Virus record (IMG/VR): IMGVR_UViG_3300009149_000032
Coordinates: 1-64,000 of that record
Reading direction: 5' to 3' (one strand)
Source: a virus
DNA: 64,000 bases
Shown here: one piece after another, positions 49,327 through 57,716 of the stretch
Layout of the letters: each line of letters starts with the position of its first letter
Numbering within the stretch: position 1 is the stretch's first letter
Program-made: the position numbers and the translations under genes
Notes under the pieces: generated by a model
Databases searched by the model: none
The model's input: the letters and a program-made list of their open reading frames with translations, nothing else
Told to the model about the DNA's origin: nothing

Positions 49327-50619
49327 ATGTCAGAGCGAAAGAAATGGACGCTCGATGATTGGAAGAAAGATAAAGAAGAACTTGAAGAAACTAAAAAGGA
49401 TATACCCTTGAATGTAGTAGGGTTATTACCTGACTCTCCTGTAAATGTATCAGGAGTATTACCTCCCGGATATGATATATCCCCTCCAGTTCAAGGAGAA
49501 GCGTATGAAATAAATGGCGAAGAGTTCATTGGTCAAAGTCCCGCTCCTGAAAAAGATGTGAATGTAGAAGTCAACCTAGATAAGAACGTCTCGGTTGATT
49601 TCGCATTGTCTGACGAAGATGAACCTGTCAGAATCAAATCAAATAAAGAAGACAACAATGACAAGAAGGGGATTCGTCACGGTAGGAGTCAGTACGAAGG
49701 TTTTAATATAGGTCACTATGTACAGACCCCACCCATCCTATTCACAAGAGATAGTCACAATGTATTCATGGGAGACATGTATAGAGGTGCAACTGCATTC
49801 CTAATACTTGGTGGTCCTAGTATGAAGAATCTAAACCTCGACTCTCTCAAACGTCCGGGAATTCTTACTATGGGAGTCAACAACTCTGTTAGAACATTCC
49901 GTCCTAACCTCTGGACATGTGTAGATAATCCATCTCACTTCATAAAATCTATCTGGTTTGATCCTACGATCACAAAGTTAGTTCCTATGGCACATGCAGA
50001 GAAGAAGATCTTCGATAATGTATCTTGGAAAGAGATGGATATGGTTGTAGGTTCTGCTCCTAACGTTTTTTATTACAGACGCAATGAGCATTTCGTACCA
50101 AGTCAATTCCTGTTTGAAGATACAATCAACTGGGGAAATCATTCTAACCTATGCCACTGCGGGTTCTGGCGAGGTAAGAGTGATGAGAAGAAAGTCTCTG
50201 TATGTCCTGATTGTGGAGAGAAAGCGTTTGGTTCTCGAAGTGTCTTCCTCCCCGCAATCCGTCTTCTTTATTATCTAGGAGTGAGAAACATATTCCTTCT
50301 GGGTTGTGACTTCAATATGAAGAAGGGTGAACAGAACTATCACTTTGAACAGGACAGAACATCTAGCTCAGTTAATAACAATAACAATTCATACAGAATG
50401 TTGGCTAAACGTTTCGAGGATTTGAAACCTTACTTCAAAAAGTATGGTCTTCAGATATTCAATTGTAATCCTGACTCTGCTCTTGAAGTTTTTCCAAAGG
50501 TCAGTTTCAAAGATGCAATCGATGCAGCACTCCACCCAATGCCGGATACTGAGAACGAAAGAACCGAAGGATTGTATGACAGAGAAGCGAAACTCAAAGC
50601 ACAAGGGAAATCCAAATGA
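49327..50619 (+). CDS. GT42/DUF115-like glycosyltransferase-fold protein (copy 2)
   Basis: The 430-residue protein has an acidic, Pro-rich N-terminal part (1-125) and a C-terminal domain like that at 26494: 'FLILGGPSMKNLNL' (near 158), 'LWTCVDNPSHF', and 'AIRLLYYLGVRNIFLLGCDFN' (near 312-332). It adds a zinc-ribbon insert with CHC and CPDC (near 278-300), absent from copy 1. The family includes sialyl- and pseudaminyl-type transferases. Substrate unknown. It starts after AGGAG. Confidence 0.55.
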   Translation: MSERKKWTLDDWKKDKEELEETKKDIPLNVVGLLPDSPVNVSGVLPPGYDISPPVQGEAYEINGEEFIGQSPAPEKDVNVEVNLDKNVSVDFALSDEDEPVRIKSNKEDNNDKKGIRHGRSQYEGFNIGHYVQTPPILFTRDSHNVFMGDMYRGATAFLILGGPSMKNLNLDSLKRPGILTMGVNNSVRTFRPNLWTCVDNPSHFIKSIWFDPTITKLVPMAHAEKKIFDNVSWKEMDMVVGSAPNVFYYRRNEHFVPSQFLFEDTINWGNHSNLCHCGFWRGKSDEKKVSVCPDCGEKAFGSRSVFLPAIRLLYYLGVRNIFLLGCDFNMKKGEQNYHFEQDRTSSSVNNNNNSYRMLAKRFEDLKPYFKKYGLQIFNCNPDSALEVFPKVSFKDAIDAALHPMPDTENERTEGLYDREAKLKAQGKSK

Positions 50620-51248
50620 GAAGAAAAACTCCAAGAGGAGACGGACTTAGACCTAAGATTGAATCTCTTATCAACGAAGATACTTACTTTGTGATGATTG
50701 GTGCCAACGATGGATACATTGGCGATCCTCTTTACAATATGATATACGAATTCAATATGCGTGGGATATTCTTTGAACCTATCGAGGAATGTTTTCTGAA
50801 GTTGAAAGAGAACTATAAGAAGCATCCCCGATATGACGAGATGATATTTCATCAAGAGTGCGTCACTGAAACTGATGGCATGATAGATTTCTATATAAAC
50901 AAAAAGGATTCTTCCTGCTCCACCGCTGATAATACAATTGGTGCGTATAAGAAAGAGTTCAGGCAGAAGCGTCTGGTTAAAACTCAATGTCCTTCACAGA
51001 CGTTGGCAACCCTCAATAAGAACCTCACACACCACATAGATCTATTGCAGATTGATACTGAAGGTCTTGATTGGTTAATCATAAAACAGATCCTAGATCT
51101 AAGTAAACTCCCACACATTATTCATTTCGAAAAGAAGAACTTCTCTGATGAGCATCATAAATTCTGCCTCAGGTTCCTAGATGACTACAACTACAAAGTT
51201 GAGAGAGGTGACTCCCGACACGATTATCTGGCGATACGAAAGGGTTAG
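50616..51248 (+). CDS. FkbM-like methyltransferase (copy 2)
   Basis: The 210-residue protein has FkbM-type motifs: 'YFVMIGANDGYIGDP' (near 24-38), 'GIFFEPIEECF' (near 50-60) and 'DLLQIDTEGLDWLIIKQIL' (near 142-160). It would O-methylate a sugar or similar hydroxyl. It starts at an ATGA overlap with the previous gene and opens the second glycan island. Confidence 0.7.
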   Translation: MRRKTPRGDGLRPKIESLINEDTYFVMIGANDGYIGDPLYNMIYEFNMRGIFFEPIEECFLKLKENYKKHPRYDEMIFHQECVTETDGMIDFYINKKDSSCSTADNTIGAYKKEFRQKRLVKTQCPSQTLATLNKNLTHHIDLLQIDTEGLDWLIIKQILDLSKLPHIIHFEKKNFSDEHHKFCLRFLDDYNYKVERGDSRHDYLAIRKG

Positions 51249-51249
51249 T

Positions 51250-52116
51250 ATGTCTCATGGTGTTATATATTATAACAGAGGTACAGGGTGTCTCGCAAGG
51301 TTAGTAGTCTCTATAACAAGTCTACTCAAACATTACGGTGGTCCTATCTGTCTAGTCTCAGCGGGAGAAGATTCACATCCGTATCTAAAAAAGATCGCTG
51401 ACAGATTTAATTTGATGTATAAAGAATTCGACTCCCCAGTAATTCCGGGGAAGGGTCAAATATTTTTAGAGACTACTCTTGCTGCAGAGTTCTCTCCATT
51501 TGATACAACTGTCTGGATAGATTCTGATACTGTAGTAACTGGATCAATAGATGAGTTGTTTAAACTTGCAGTCGATAATGAAATTGCAATGCCTCAATTT
51601 GCTCACTGGACAATGGCGAAGGGAATCATTCGTAAACGTGCCGGTAAGTGGGATCAGTTCTTCCCAGAGCGAGTAGAGAAGTATGTTGGTAGAGCAGATC
51701 TTCCCTCACTCAATTGTGGGGTATATGGGTTCACTAAGGATGCACAGTTCATGAAGAGATGGTATCATTTCGCAGAGGTGGGTAGAAGAAAGTTTATTCC
51801 TAATGAAGTCGCTATGCAACTATCTATTTGGGAATTCCCTCACATAATAGTTGATCAGAAGTTCAACTGCTCATGTAAGTATGCAGACCCTACAGCAGAA
51901 GATGTCAGAGTAGTTCACTACCACGGAAAGAAACATTGTAGATTCAGCGACAAGGGGATTCCTAGATACAATTCCGATATCTGGTTGGATAGGTTTCTCA
52001 AATGTAGAGAAGAAGGATTGTTCCTTGAACTAGGTTTGGATATAATAAACGTAGACTATGGGGATAAGACGTTCAGGAAAAATAAGAAGGAGACGCTCAA
52101 TTGGATTTCACAATAG
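51250..52116 (+). CDS. GT8-like glycosyltransferase
   Basis: The 288-residue protein has a GT-A core with 'TTVWIDSDTVVTGSIDELF' (near 85-103) containing DxD and 'LNCGVYGFTKDAQFM' (near 155-169), both typical of GT8-like enzymes. The ATG at 51250, five bases after AAAGGG, follows the FkbM stop. A longer in-frame reading would overlap that gene by 68 bases. Substrate unknown. Confidence 0.68.
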   Translation: MSHGVIYYNRGTGCLARLVVSITSLLKHYGGPICLVSAGEDSHPYLKKIADRFNLMYKEFDSPVIPGKGQIFLETTLAAEFSPFDTTVWIDSDTVVTGSIDELFKLAVDNEIAMPQFAHWTMAKGIIRKRAGKWDQFFPERVEKYVGRADLPSLNCGVYGFTKDAQFMKRWYHFAEVGRRKFIPNEVAMQLSIWEFPHIIVDQKFNCSCKYADPTAEDVRVVHYHGKKHCRFSDKGIPRYNSDIWLDRFLKCREEGLFLELGLDIINVDYGDKTFRKNKKETLNWISQ

Positions 52117-53342
52117 TCACAGCAGTTACACCAGAGTATGAGAAGTTTCTTTTGTTATCACTCTACAACTGGAAGAAACATCCACAACTTACAGATAAAC
52201 CTCTGATACTTTACACTCACGGTTATCACAGACCAGAAAAGAAGTTTCAGGATCTCTGGAAGGATATAAGAATCATCAAGTGGGATATGGAAAAGTATGA
52301 TACACAACGAGAGTTAATGCTCTCTGCCTTTGTAATAGGAGTTATGCAGAATGTTGGAACAGAATACTCTCTCAAATTAGACTCAGACGTATTAGTTGAT
52401 GAGAATGTTCCGCTGCTTAAGGAAAGTGATTTCGACTATGATATTATTGGACACAGATGGGGATACACCAAACCCAAATCATTTATACTAGACATAGAAG
52501 AGTGGGCAAAAAAGATTGAACTGGTTGGTAATCCTGTCTTTGATAAGAATGCGTTGGCAGAGATTAAGTCTCAGAGAATGAAGAGGGTTGGTTCACGTAG
52601 GTTTGCATCCTTTGTTTGTTTACAGAAGACAGAATTCATAAGAAGATGTTGCCTATGGTTAGAGGAGAGTAGACTTCCAATTCCAAGTCACGATACATTC
52701 CTTTGGTATATGGCAGAGAGATTACCAGATACAAATTGGGGAGCGAGAAGATTCAAACCTTCAGCAATGACTACTTCGAACTTCAAGAAGTTCCAGAAGT
52801 TCTATAATGCAAAGTACAATCCTCTCGAAGAGATTGTCCGAGTACGTTCTGCTAAAAGGAAGAATAGATACCCAGAACTATTCAATCAGTTAGCAGAGGT
52901 AAGCAAAGGTAAGAAGATGCTTTCTTATGGTTGTGGGTTTGAAGAACCTTCTTCTCTTCTGTCTGCTTGTCCTGAGACTACTATCTATGCTACAGATATA
53001 AACCCCAAGGTAATTGAGCAGGGAATAGCAATGAAGAAGAACATAACATTCTTCCCAACCAATAAAAAGAATCTTGAGAAGTATGGGAAGTTTGATATCA
53101 TATTGGCAATGAATATCTTCAAGAGGATTCATTTAACTCCTGAGGAATTAGAAAAACAATACCCTTTATCTAAATTCAATACACAAATGGAACACCTCTG
53201 TCAACACTTAGCACCCGGAGGTATGCTGATACTTTCCGGTACAACGTATAAGTTTACTGATACATCCGAGTTCAAGGAGAACTTTGAACCCGCAATTGAA
53301 TCAACGTCAGGAAGAGTATGTGCATATCAAAAGAGGATGTAA
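52101..53342 (+). CDS. Glycosyltransferase-methyltransferase fusion
   Basis: The 413-residue protein fuses two enzymes. Residues 1-245 form a GT-A-like domain ('FTIVTAVTPEYEKFLLLSL', 'YSLKLDSDVLVDENVP' with DxD near 94, 'SHDTFLWYMAERL'). Residues about 265-413 form a class I methyltransferase ('MLSYGCGFEEPSSL', 'IYATDINPKVIEQ', 'FDIILAMNIFKRI', 'LAPGGMLILSG'). It could add a sugar and methylate it. The start is TTG, eight bases after AAGGAG, overlapping the previous stop. Confidence 0.72.
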   Translation: MDFTIVTAVTPEYEKFLLLSLYNWKKHPQLTDKPLILYTHGYHRPEKKFQDLWKDIRIIKWDMEKYDTQRELMLSAFVIGVMQNVGTEYSLKLDSDVLVDENVPLLKESDFDYDIIGHRWGYTKPKSFILDIEEWAKKIELVGNPVFDKNALAEIKSQRMKRVGSRRFASFVCLQKTEFIRRCCLWLEESRLPIPSHDTFLWYMAERLPDTNWGARRFKPSAMTTSNFKKFQKFYNAKYNPLEEIVRVRSAKRKNRYPELFNQLAEVSKGKKMLSYGCGFEEPSSLLSACPETTIYATDINPKVIEQGIAMKKNITFFPTNKKNLEKYGKFDIILAMNIFKRIHLTPEELEKQYPLSKFNTQMEHLCQHLAPGGMLILSGTTYKFTDTSEFKENFEPAIESTSGRVCAYQKRM

Positions 53343-53791
53343 AGAAGTTTGATATAGGTTACTTCGAAGATGATGCAGAGATTGCAGCAGTACGTCAAAA
53401 GAAGTGGGGATACGGAGTTGAACTTGTTCACCAATACGTTGACCCGGAACTTGCTCTTGTCGCTTGGAATGTAACTAGAACAAAGGCATATGAAGAGAAA
53501 TACATCTATCTTATGGAACCGAGACTACTGAGTAGGTTTATTAAGAGAAGACGTACCAGAAGTAATAGTCTGAAGTCTTGGTTTGAAAAGGACGGTAAGA
53601 TTCTCACCGGAGAAGAGAAGTGGGATTTTTTATATGAGAGTATCAAGACTCACGGTTGGGATACGTATCAACCTGCTTGTCTACAGATACGTAGTGGTAA
53701 GAAGGTTAAGGTCGCTAATGGTCATCACAGAATCGGAATAGCATTCGAACTTGGGTTACAAGTTATCCCGATTTCTTTTTTATATAAATAA
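53318..53791 (+). CDS. ParB/sulfiredoxin-like fold protein
   Basis: The 157-residue protein ends with 'QIRSGKKVKVANGHHRIGIAFELGLQVIPISFLY' split across residues about 122-155, the NGHHR..A...G...VPV pattern of ParB/Srx-like nuclease or NTPase domains. The N-terminal half is unassigned. Phage proteins with this fold include nucleases and modification enzymes. The ATG lies after AGGAAGAG inside the preceding gene. Confidence 0.5.
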   Translation: MCISKEDVKKFDIGYFEDDAEIAAVRQKKWGYGVELVHQYVDPELALVAWNVTRTKAYEEKYIYLMEPRLLSRFIKRRRTRSNSLKSWFEKDGKILTGEEKWDFLYESIKTHGWDTYQPACLQIRSGKKVKVANGHHRIGIAFELGLQVIPISFLYK

Positions 53792-53816
53792 ATGTCAATT
53801 ATAAAATAAAATGTAC

Positions 53817-53844
53817 TTGACAATATTTTAATTTCTGTTACAAT
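53817..53844 (+). promoter_or_regulatory. Near-consensus promoter
   Basis: TTGACA (53817-53822), a 16-base spacer and TACAAT (53839-53844) with TGT before the -10 precede the next gene. A TATAAATA box (53783-53790) overlaps the end of the previous gene and may be a late promoter or chance. Confidence 0.7.
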
Positions 53845-53866
53845 AGTTTAAGAAAAGGAGAATCAA

Positions 53867-54343
53867 ATGCCAAAAGAACTTTCAGACGGTCATGTTCCAA
53901 TCCCCACAGAGTCAGAGATGAGTAAAAGTCCAAGTCATATTCCATTCACGAGCAGTCACGGTCCCACACCTCATGCTGTTCCGAGTTATGAGAATCAGAG
54001 AAGTGTTCCAATGCCTCATGGTATGCTTAAACCTCAGGCAGTTCCAGATGTAAATCTCAATCCATACCAGAAAAAACTCCTTGAAGCACTCAAAGCAGCA
54101 CCAAACGTTATGAAACTTATGGGAGTAATTTTCCATCACTATCCTACTGCCGTAGTCAAAGAGTCGAGGCAGACCGGACCTAACGCTACTGCAAGGCAGA
54201 AACAAGCAGGTAGAGAAACGCAGAAGGTTCGTTTGAATATGGAAGCATTCATTGAAGAAGAGATCGCCAAACTTGCCGGGATTGATGTAGAGAAACTTCT
54301 TGAGGAAGCAAAGGCAGAAGTAGCAGCAGCAAAAGAAAAATAG
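53867..54343 (+). CDS. Unknown protein with disordered N-terminus
   Basis: The 158-residue protein has a Pro/Ser/His-rich, probably disordered N-terminal part (1-60), a helical middle, and an Ala/Glu/Lys-rich C-terminal helix. No family is recognised. It starts after AAGGAG behind its own promoter, so it may be expressed strongly. Confidence 0.6.
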   Translation: MPKELSDGHVPIPTESEMSKSPSHIPFTSSHGPTPHAVPSYENQRSVPMPHGMLKPQAVPDVNLNPYQKKLLEALKAAPNVMKLMGVIFHHYPTAVVKESRQTGPNATARQKQAGRETQKVRLNMEAFIEEEIAKLAGIDVEKLLEEAKAEVAAAKEK

Positions 54344-54387
54344 TCCATGTGGACTTTGTAGTAGTGAATGTAGCAAGGGAGAGAAAT

Positions 54388-54648
54388 ATGGGTAAGTGTA
54401 GCAAGAAGACAAAGAAGACATTTGTTATTCGTAGGACAACCGAAGGATGGGATCGAGCATCATCGAGTTATGTAGTTGAACGCTCACAACCTGTTAACAA
54501 GTCCATCGGTGGAGGTTATCGTTTCGCCAAGACCTCACTTTCAGAAGCAGTTCAGTTTGAACAGACTACTGCTAAGAAAATTCTCACGAGTCTCAAAAGA
54601 AATGATTCACATAAAGGTGAATCGACTTACACTCTTATAGAAGCATAA
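54388..54648 (+). CDS. Small basic unknown protein
   Basis: The 86-residue protein starts at ATG 54388 six bases after AAGGGAG; an in-frame upstream codon lacks a ribosome site. It is basic and begins 'MGKCSKKTKKTFVIRRT', suggesting nucleic-acid or protein binding. No family is recognised. A terminator follows. Confidence 0.55.
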   Translation: MGKCSKKTKKTFVIRRTTEGWDRASSSYVVERSQPVNKSIGGGYRFAKTSLSEAVQFEQTTAKKILTSLKRNDSHKGESTYTLIEA

Positions 54649-54674
54649 AGGGAGCGTAACAGAGGGAGTTGAAG

Positions 54675-54705
54675 TGGGGAGAGTTTACTCTCCCCATTTC
54701 TTATA
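54675..54705 (+). terminator. Rho-independent terminator
   Basis: TGGGGAGAG (54675-54683) and CTCTCCCCA (54688-54696) form a nine-base-pair stem with a TTTA loop, followed by TTTCTTAT. It ends the unit starting at 53817. Confidence 0.85.
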
Positions 54706-54727
54706 GGTAGACTTCTCGTTCCTCCGA

Positions 54728-54735
54728 CATAAATA
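54728..54735 (+). promoter_or_regulatory. Candidate late promoter box (CATAAATA)
   Basis: CATAAATA, one base from the T4 late consensus, lies between a terminator and the next start codon 18 bases on. That is the same spacing as the GATAAATA box at 914 to its gene. Confidence 0.4.
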
Positions 54736-54753
54736 CTTACAGAAGGAGAATTT

Positions 54754-55173
54754 ATGTCAGGACAATTCCACCCACGAGTATCTTTTCCGTTGTACTTTGA
54801 GTGGGCAAAAACTGGTAGAGTCGACATAGAACCTTTCTTCTCTGCCTATGGCTACGGTGTATCTGTAAAGGTTATCTTTCAATTCACTTGGGGTACTGGT
54901 GAAGATAAGTTTGTATATGATAGAGTCCTTCACGAAGATGCAATGGTGCGGAAGTTGGTAACATCTGCCGGGAGTGATGAGACTTGGGAAATGTTCTCAG
55001 AGTATTTCGAGAGTTTCTATCACAACAAGATAGGTCAGGATGTTATCGTACCTATCACCGCTCTGCTTTTGAATACATACTTCCCCGAGATTGTGGAGAG
55101 GTATAACTTGGATCTTACAGAATACGTTACCGAAGTTACATTCGAAGACGATAAAAGGATTGGGTATAAGTGA
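54754..55173 (+). CDS. Unknown protein, possibly late
   Basis: The 139-residue protein has no recognised family. It is acidic and aromatic-rich, with a beta-rich first half ('GVSVKVIFQFTWGTG') and a helical middle. It starts after AAGGAG behind a late-promoter-like box and downstream of a terminator, so it may be a late gene. Its stop overlaps the GTG of the next gene. Confidence 0.6.
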   Translation: MSGQFHPRVSFPLYFEWAKTGRVDIEPFFSAYGYGVSVKVIFQFTWGTGEDKFVYDRVLHEDAMVRKLVTSAGSDETWEMFSEYFESFYHNKIGQDVIVPITALLLNTYFPEIVERYNLDLTEYVTEVTFEDDKRIGYK

Positions 55174-55901
55174 ATCCAACTATAAAAAATATAAAGAGTC
55201 TAGCATCACAACACAAAGTTCTCAGAGGTGTAAACCCATTCACATTAAATGTAGAGACAATCAATAAGATTTGCGACATTTGTATTGATGAGGTTCAATC
55301 CTCAATAGTTTCTAAGAGTGGAATCGATTGGAACTGCTCTTGGAAGAGTCAATCAATTCTCACCAAAGCAGAATTAGAACAGAACTACAAACCCATCCCA
55401 AGACTCGACCGACTTATTCAAACCATCACAGAGAATCTTCAAAGGTCATTCCCTATAAAAGTATCCATGACTAAGAAGTTGGGACCGGAATATGTTTACT
55501 TCTGCTCTGGCGAGAAAAGTAATAACGATTGGGTACACGTTCCACACCTCAATAGATTTTCTAGCAATAAGATATACTACAAGATATTCGTTCACGAACT
55601 TGGTCACGCTGCTTGCTCTCGCAACCGTCTCTGCCTGAAGTTTGGTATGATGGATGAAGAGGAAGTGACTGTGGATTCTGTAGCAATGATCCTCTGCTTT
55701 CTTATGGGTATCAATGTTTGGGAAGATAGTATTGCTTATTCACAGAACAGATCATACGGAGAAAAGAAGAAGAAGAAGAAAGATCATATCTTATATGTGA
55801 AGACAGCAAAGCAGTGGAGAACTATCAAGAACAAGACCAAAAGGATTGTCAAATACTTCTTATCGGGTCGTGAGAAACCTACCGGACTCATATCTCTATA
55901 A
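55170..55901 (+). CDS. ArdC-like zincin metallopeptidase domain protein
   Basis: The 243-residue protein contains a zincin motif 'FVHELGHAAC' (HExxH near 141-145) followed by 'EEEVTVDSVAMILCFLMGI' (near 168-186), the arrangement seen in ArdC-type and related metallopeptidase-like domains. ArdC proteins are anti-restriction factors, but the N-terminal DNA-binding part cannot be confirmed here. The C-terminus is Lys-rich. It starts at GTG overlapping the previous TGA. A bidirectional terminator follows. Confidence 0.55.
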   Translation: MNPTIKNIKSLASQHKVLRGVNPFTLNVETINKICDICIDEVQSSIVSKSGIDWNCSWKSQSILTKAELEQNYKPIPRLDRLIQTITENLQRSFPIKVSMTKKLGPEYVYFCSGEKSNNDWVHVPHLNRFSSNKIYYKIFVHELGHAACSRNRLCLKFGMMDEEEVTVDSVAMILCFLMGINVWEDSIAYSQNRSYGEKKKKKKDHILYVKTAKQWRTIKNKTKRIVKYFLSGREKPTGLISL

Positions 55902-55929
55902 AAAACATACGTCGATTATAAGAATGAAA

Positions 55930-55956
55930 AAAGCCTTAGAGTAGATCTAAGGCTTT
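55930..55956. terminator. Bidirectional terminator between convergent genes
   Basis: AAAGCCTTAGA (55930-55940) and TCTAAGGCTTT (55946-55956) form a perfect 11-base-pair stem with a five-base loop. It is followed by CCTTTC on the plus strand and preceded by an A run that gives TTTT on the minus strand. It can stop both the plus-strand zincin unit and the minus-strand virion unit. Confidence 0.88.
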
Positions 55957-56002
55957 CCTTTCTATAAGAATGTTCTATGACCCTCTAGGATTTTTTATAA
56001 GG

Positions 56003-56722
56003 CTATTTGAAATCCATAGTGACAACCAAGAGGTTCGCTTTCTGATCAAGGAAGGTTGTTATATTTTTAATCCTGTCTTTCTTCTTTCCCATACTCTCAA
56101 GAAGTTTCTCATATGCATCTACGTGAGTAGGATTTGGTTTGAGTTTAACAACCCACGGTGACTTATCTGAGGATAAAGATTTCTTAATGGTCTTCTCTTC
56201 AATCTTATTGCTGAAGTCGCTGATAACCTTCTGGATATTTGGATACATACCTGAGATTTGACGAACTGTTTTACCTCTGTCTACCAATACAACGGTAGGA
56301 TTATTGCGGAACTCAAATCCATTTGCTTGTACATCATTCTTTTCTATCTTATAGAATGATACATTCGCTGCGATCTCTGGTGTAATAGACTTATCAATCA
56401 GACGAAGCATATACTTGCAGGAACTACAACCTTTGAAGTGAGCGATAACATACACAGACATTCCCTTGGCTGAGTGTTTGAGAATATTATAACGTCCGGA
56501 GATTCGAGGAAGCGTATCAATATTCTTTAACTGACTCAAGTCTACCACTCCACCACCAACTGACTTAGAAGTTCTGGGGATGGTCTTTTTCTTAGAGACT
56601 CTTTGCCTTTGTGAATAGTCTAAGAATGAATCAGATATCTTCTTGCCTGTTGCGTCGAGAAGAGGAGCGTCGAACTTCTTTAGATACTTCTTACGTTTGT
56701 TACCACAACTTGAACAACCCAT
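56003..56722 (-). CDS. Thioredoxin-like protein
   Basis: The 239-residue protein has an N-terminal CSSC (3-6) with a basic tail, and a thioredoxin-like domain from about residue 85. That domain shows 'VYVIAHFKGCSSCKYMLR' with CxxC at 99-102 and 'RNNPTVVLVDRG' as the cis-Pro strand. It may form or reduce disulfides in the virion or host. ATG 56722 is chosen (AGGAG six bases upstream); a TTG five codons before lacks such spacing. It is the last gene of the minus-strand virion unit. Confidence 0.65.
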   Translation of the reverse strand: MGCSSCGNKRKKYLKKFDAPLLDATGKKISDSFLDYSQRQRVSKKKTIPRTSKSVGGGVVDLSQLKNIDTLPRISGRYNILKHSAKGMSVYVIAHFKGCSSCKYMLRLIDKSITPEIAANVSFYKIEKNDVQANGFEFRNNPTVVLVDRGKTVRQISGMYPNIQKVISDFSNKIEEKTIKKSLSSDKSPWVVKLKPNPTHVDAYEKLLESMGKKKDRIKNITTFLDQKANLLVVTMDFK

Positions 56723-56730
56723 TGTATCTC

Positions 56731-57705
56731 CTACCAAACTGAAGACAATCCCTCGGAGAACGATTCGAGGATTGCTTTATTGTGAAATGGGAACCAAACT
56801 TCTTCACCCTTTTGTATTCTTCTTGTGTAACCGAATGCGTCTTGGATAAGTTGAAGTTCTCTGAGTTCAATGTTCACTGAGATATCATACTTCTTTTTCC
56901 CATTGACACATAGGAGCAGATCATCTATATCATCCTCAATTCTGTATACTGCTGTATCCATTGTCCAATACTTAATCGTATCTCGTAGTGTACGATACTT
57001 TAACTTGACTGCTTCTCTATCGTCAATGTCGAGTATCTGGTCAGCGATTGGATCGACTATGTTCTCGATCTTCCAATCCATTGCTCTTGTATCATAGACT
57101 AGGATTACTCTATCTTCTGCAGCGGAATCGTCATATGTATTGTATGGTACGTCAATGAAATCAAATACGCTTTGCTGATAGAACTCTGCATAGAATTCCT
57201 CAACAGAGTCCAAGAAGATTACCAACGCTCGAAACGTTTCGTTGAGTAGTTCGTAACTCTTGAAATCGTAATCATACTTCTCAAGATTCTTCAGGATGAT
57301 CTTTCCGTCCTTAATCTTCAGACCTGTTTCAGTAAGAGCGGTTGTACCTGTAGGTAGAACCTCACCTGCTATCTTATAGTCAGGTTCGAGAACGTCTAGA
57401 GTATTCCTATCGTAAGTAGCAGAGACTTGATTGAAAACCATTTCGATAAACTTGGAGTTGGATACAAGATCAAACCCCAGAGTATTCCAGTTCAATACCT
57501 TTTCATTTCCTATAGGAAGAAGTGGTGCAGTCTCGCCGGGGTTAGTAGAGTGTGCTGCGATCCATGCACTCTCTGTTGGTTCGTCTATAAGTACCGCTGC
57601 TTGTTCTTCAAGTATGAGTAAGTCTGTCATCGACTTGTACATTGTATCGATAGCAGTCTTAACTCTTCTGTCTTTAATATTTGTGTCTTTGTATAAAAAT
57701 CCCAC
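56731..57705 (-). CDS. Unknown protein adjacent to the neck gene
   Basis: The 324-residue protein has no recognised family. It is acidic, with long helical stretches at both ends and a beta-rich middle. It starts at GTG (AAAGGA about seven bases upstream), 11 bases after the gp13-like stop. Position beside the neck protein suggests a head-tail joining or baseplate role, but this is inference only. Confidence 0.6.
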   Translation of the reverse strand: MGFLYKDTNIKDRRVKTAIDTMYKSMTDLLILEEQAAVLIDEPTESAWIAAHSTNPGETAPLLPIGNEKVLNWNTLGFDLVSNSKFIEMVFNQVSATYDRNTLDVLEPDYKIAGEVLPTGTTALTETGLKIKDGKIILKNLEKYDYDFKSYELLNETFRALVIFLDSVEEFYAEFYQQSVFDFIDVPYNTYDDSAAEDRVILVYDTRAMDWKIENIVDPIADQILDIDDREAVKLKYRTLRDTIKYWTMDTAVYRIEDDIDDLLLCVNGKKKYDISVNIELRELQLIQDAFGYTRRIQKGEEVWFPFHNKAILESFSEGLSSVW

Positions 57706-57716
57706 AGTAGTTTCCT

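Noticed and set aside
53783-53790. Exact TATAAATA at the end of the ParB-like gene as a late promoter
   Set aside because: It lies in the final codons of a gene and is followed by a near-consensus sigma70 promoter, so chance is likely; kept only as a note.
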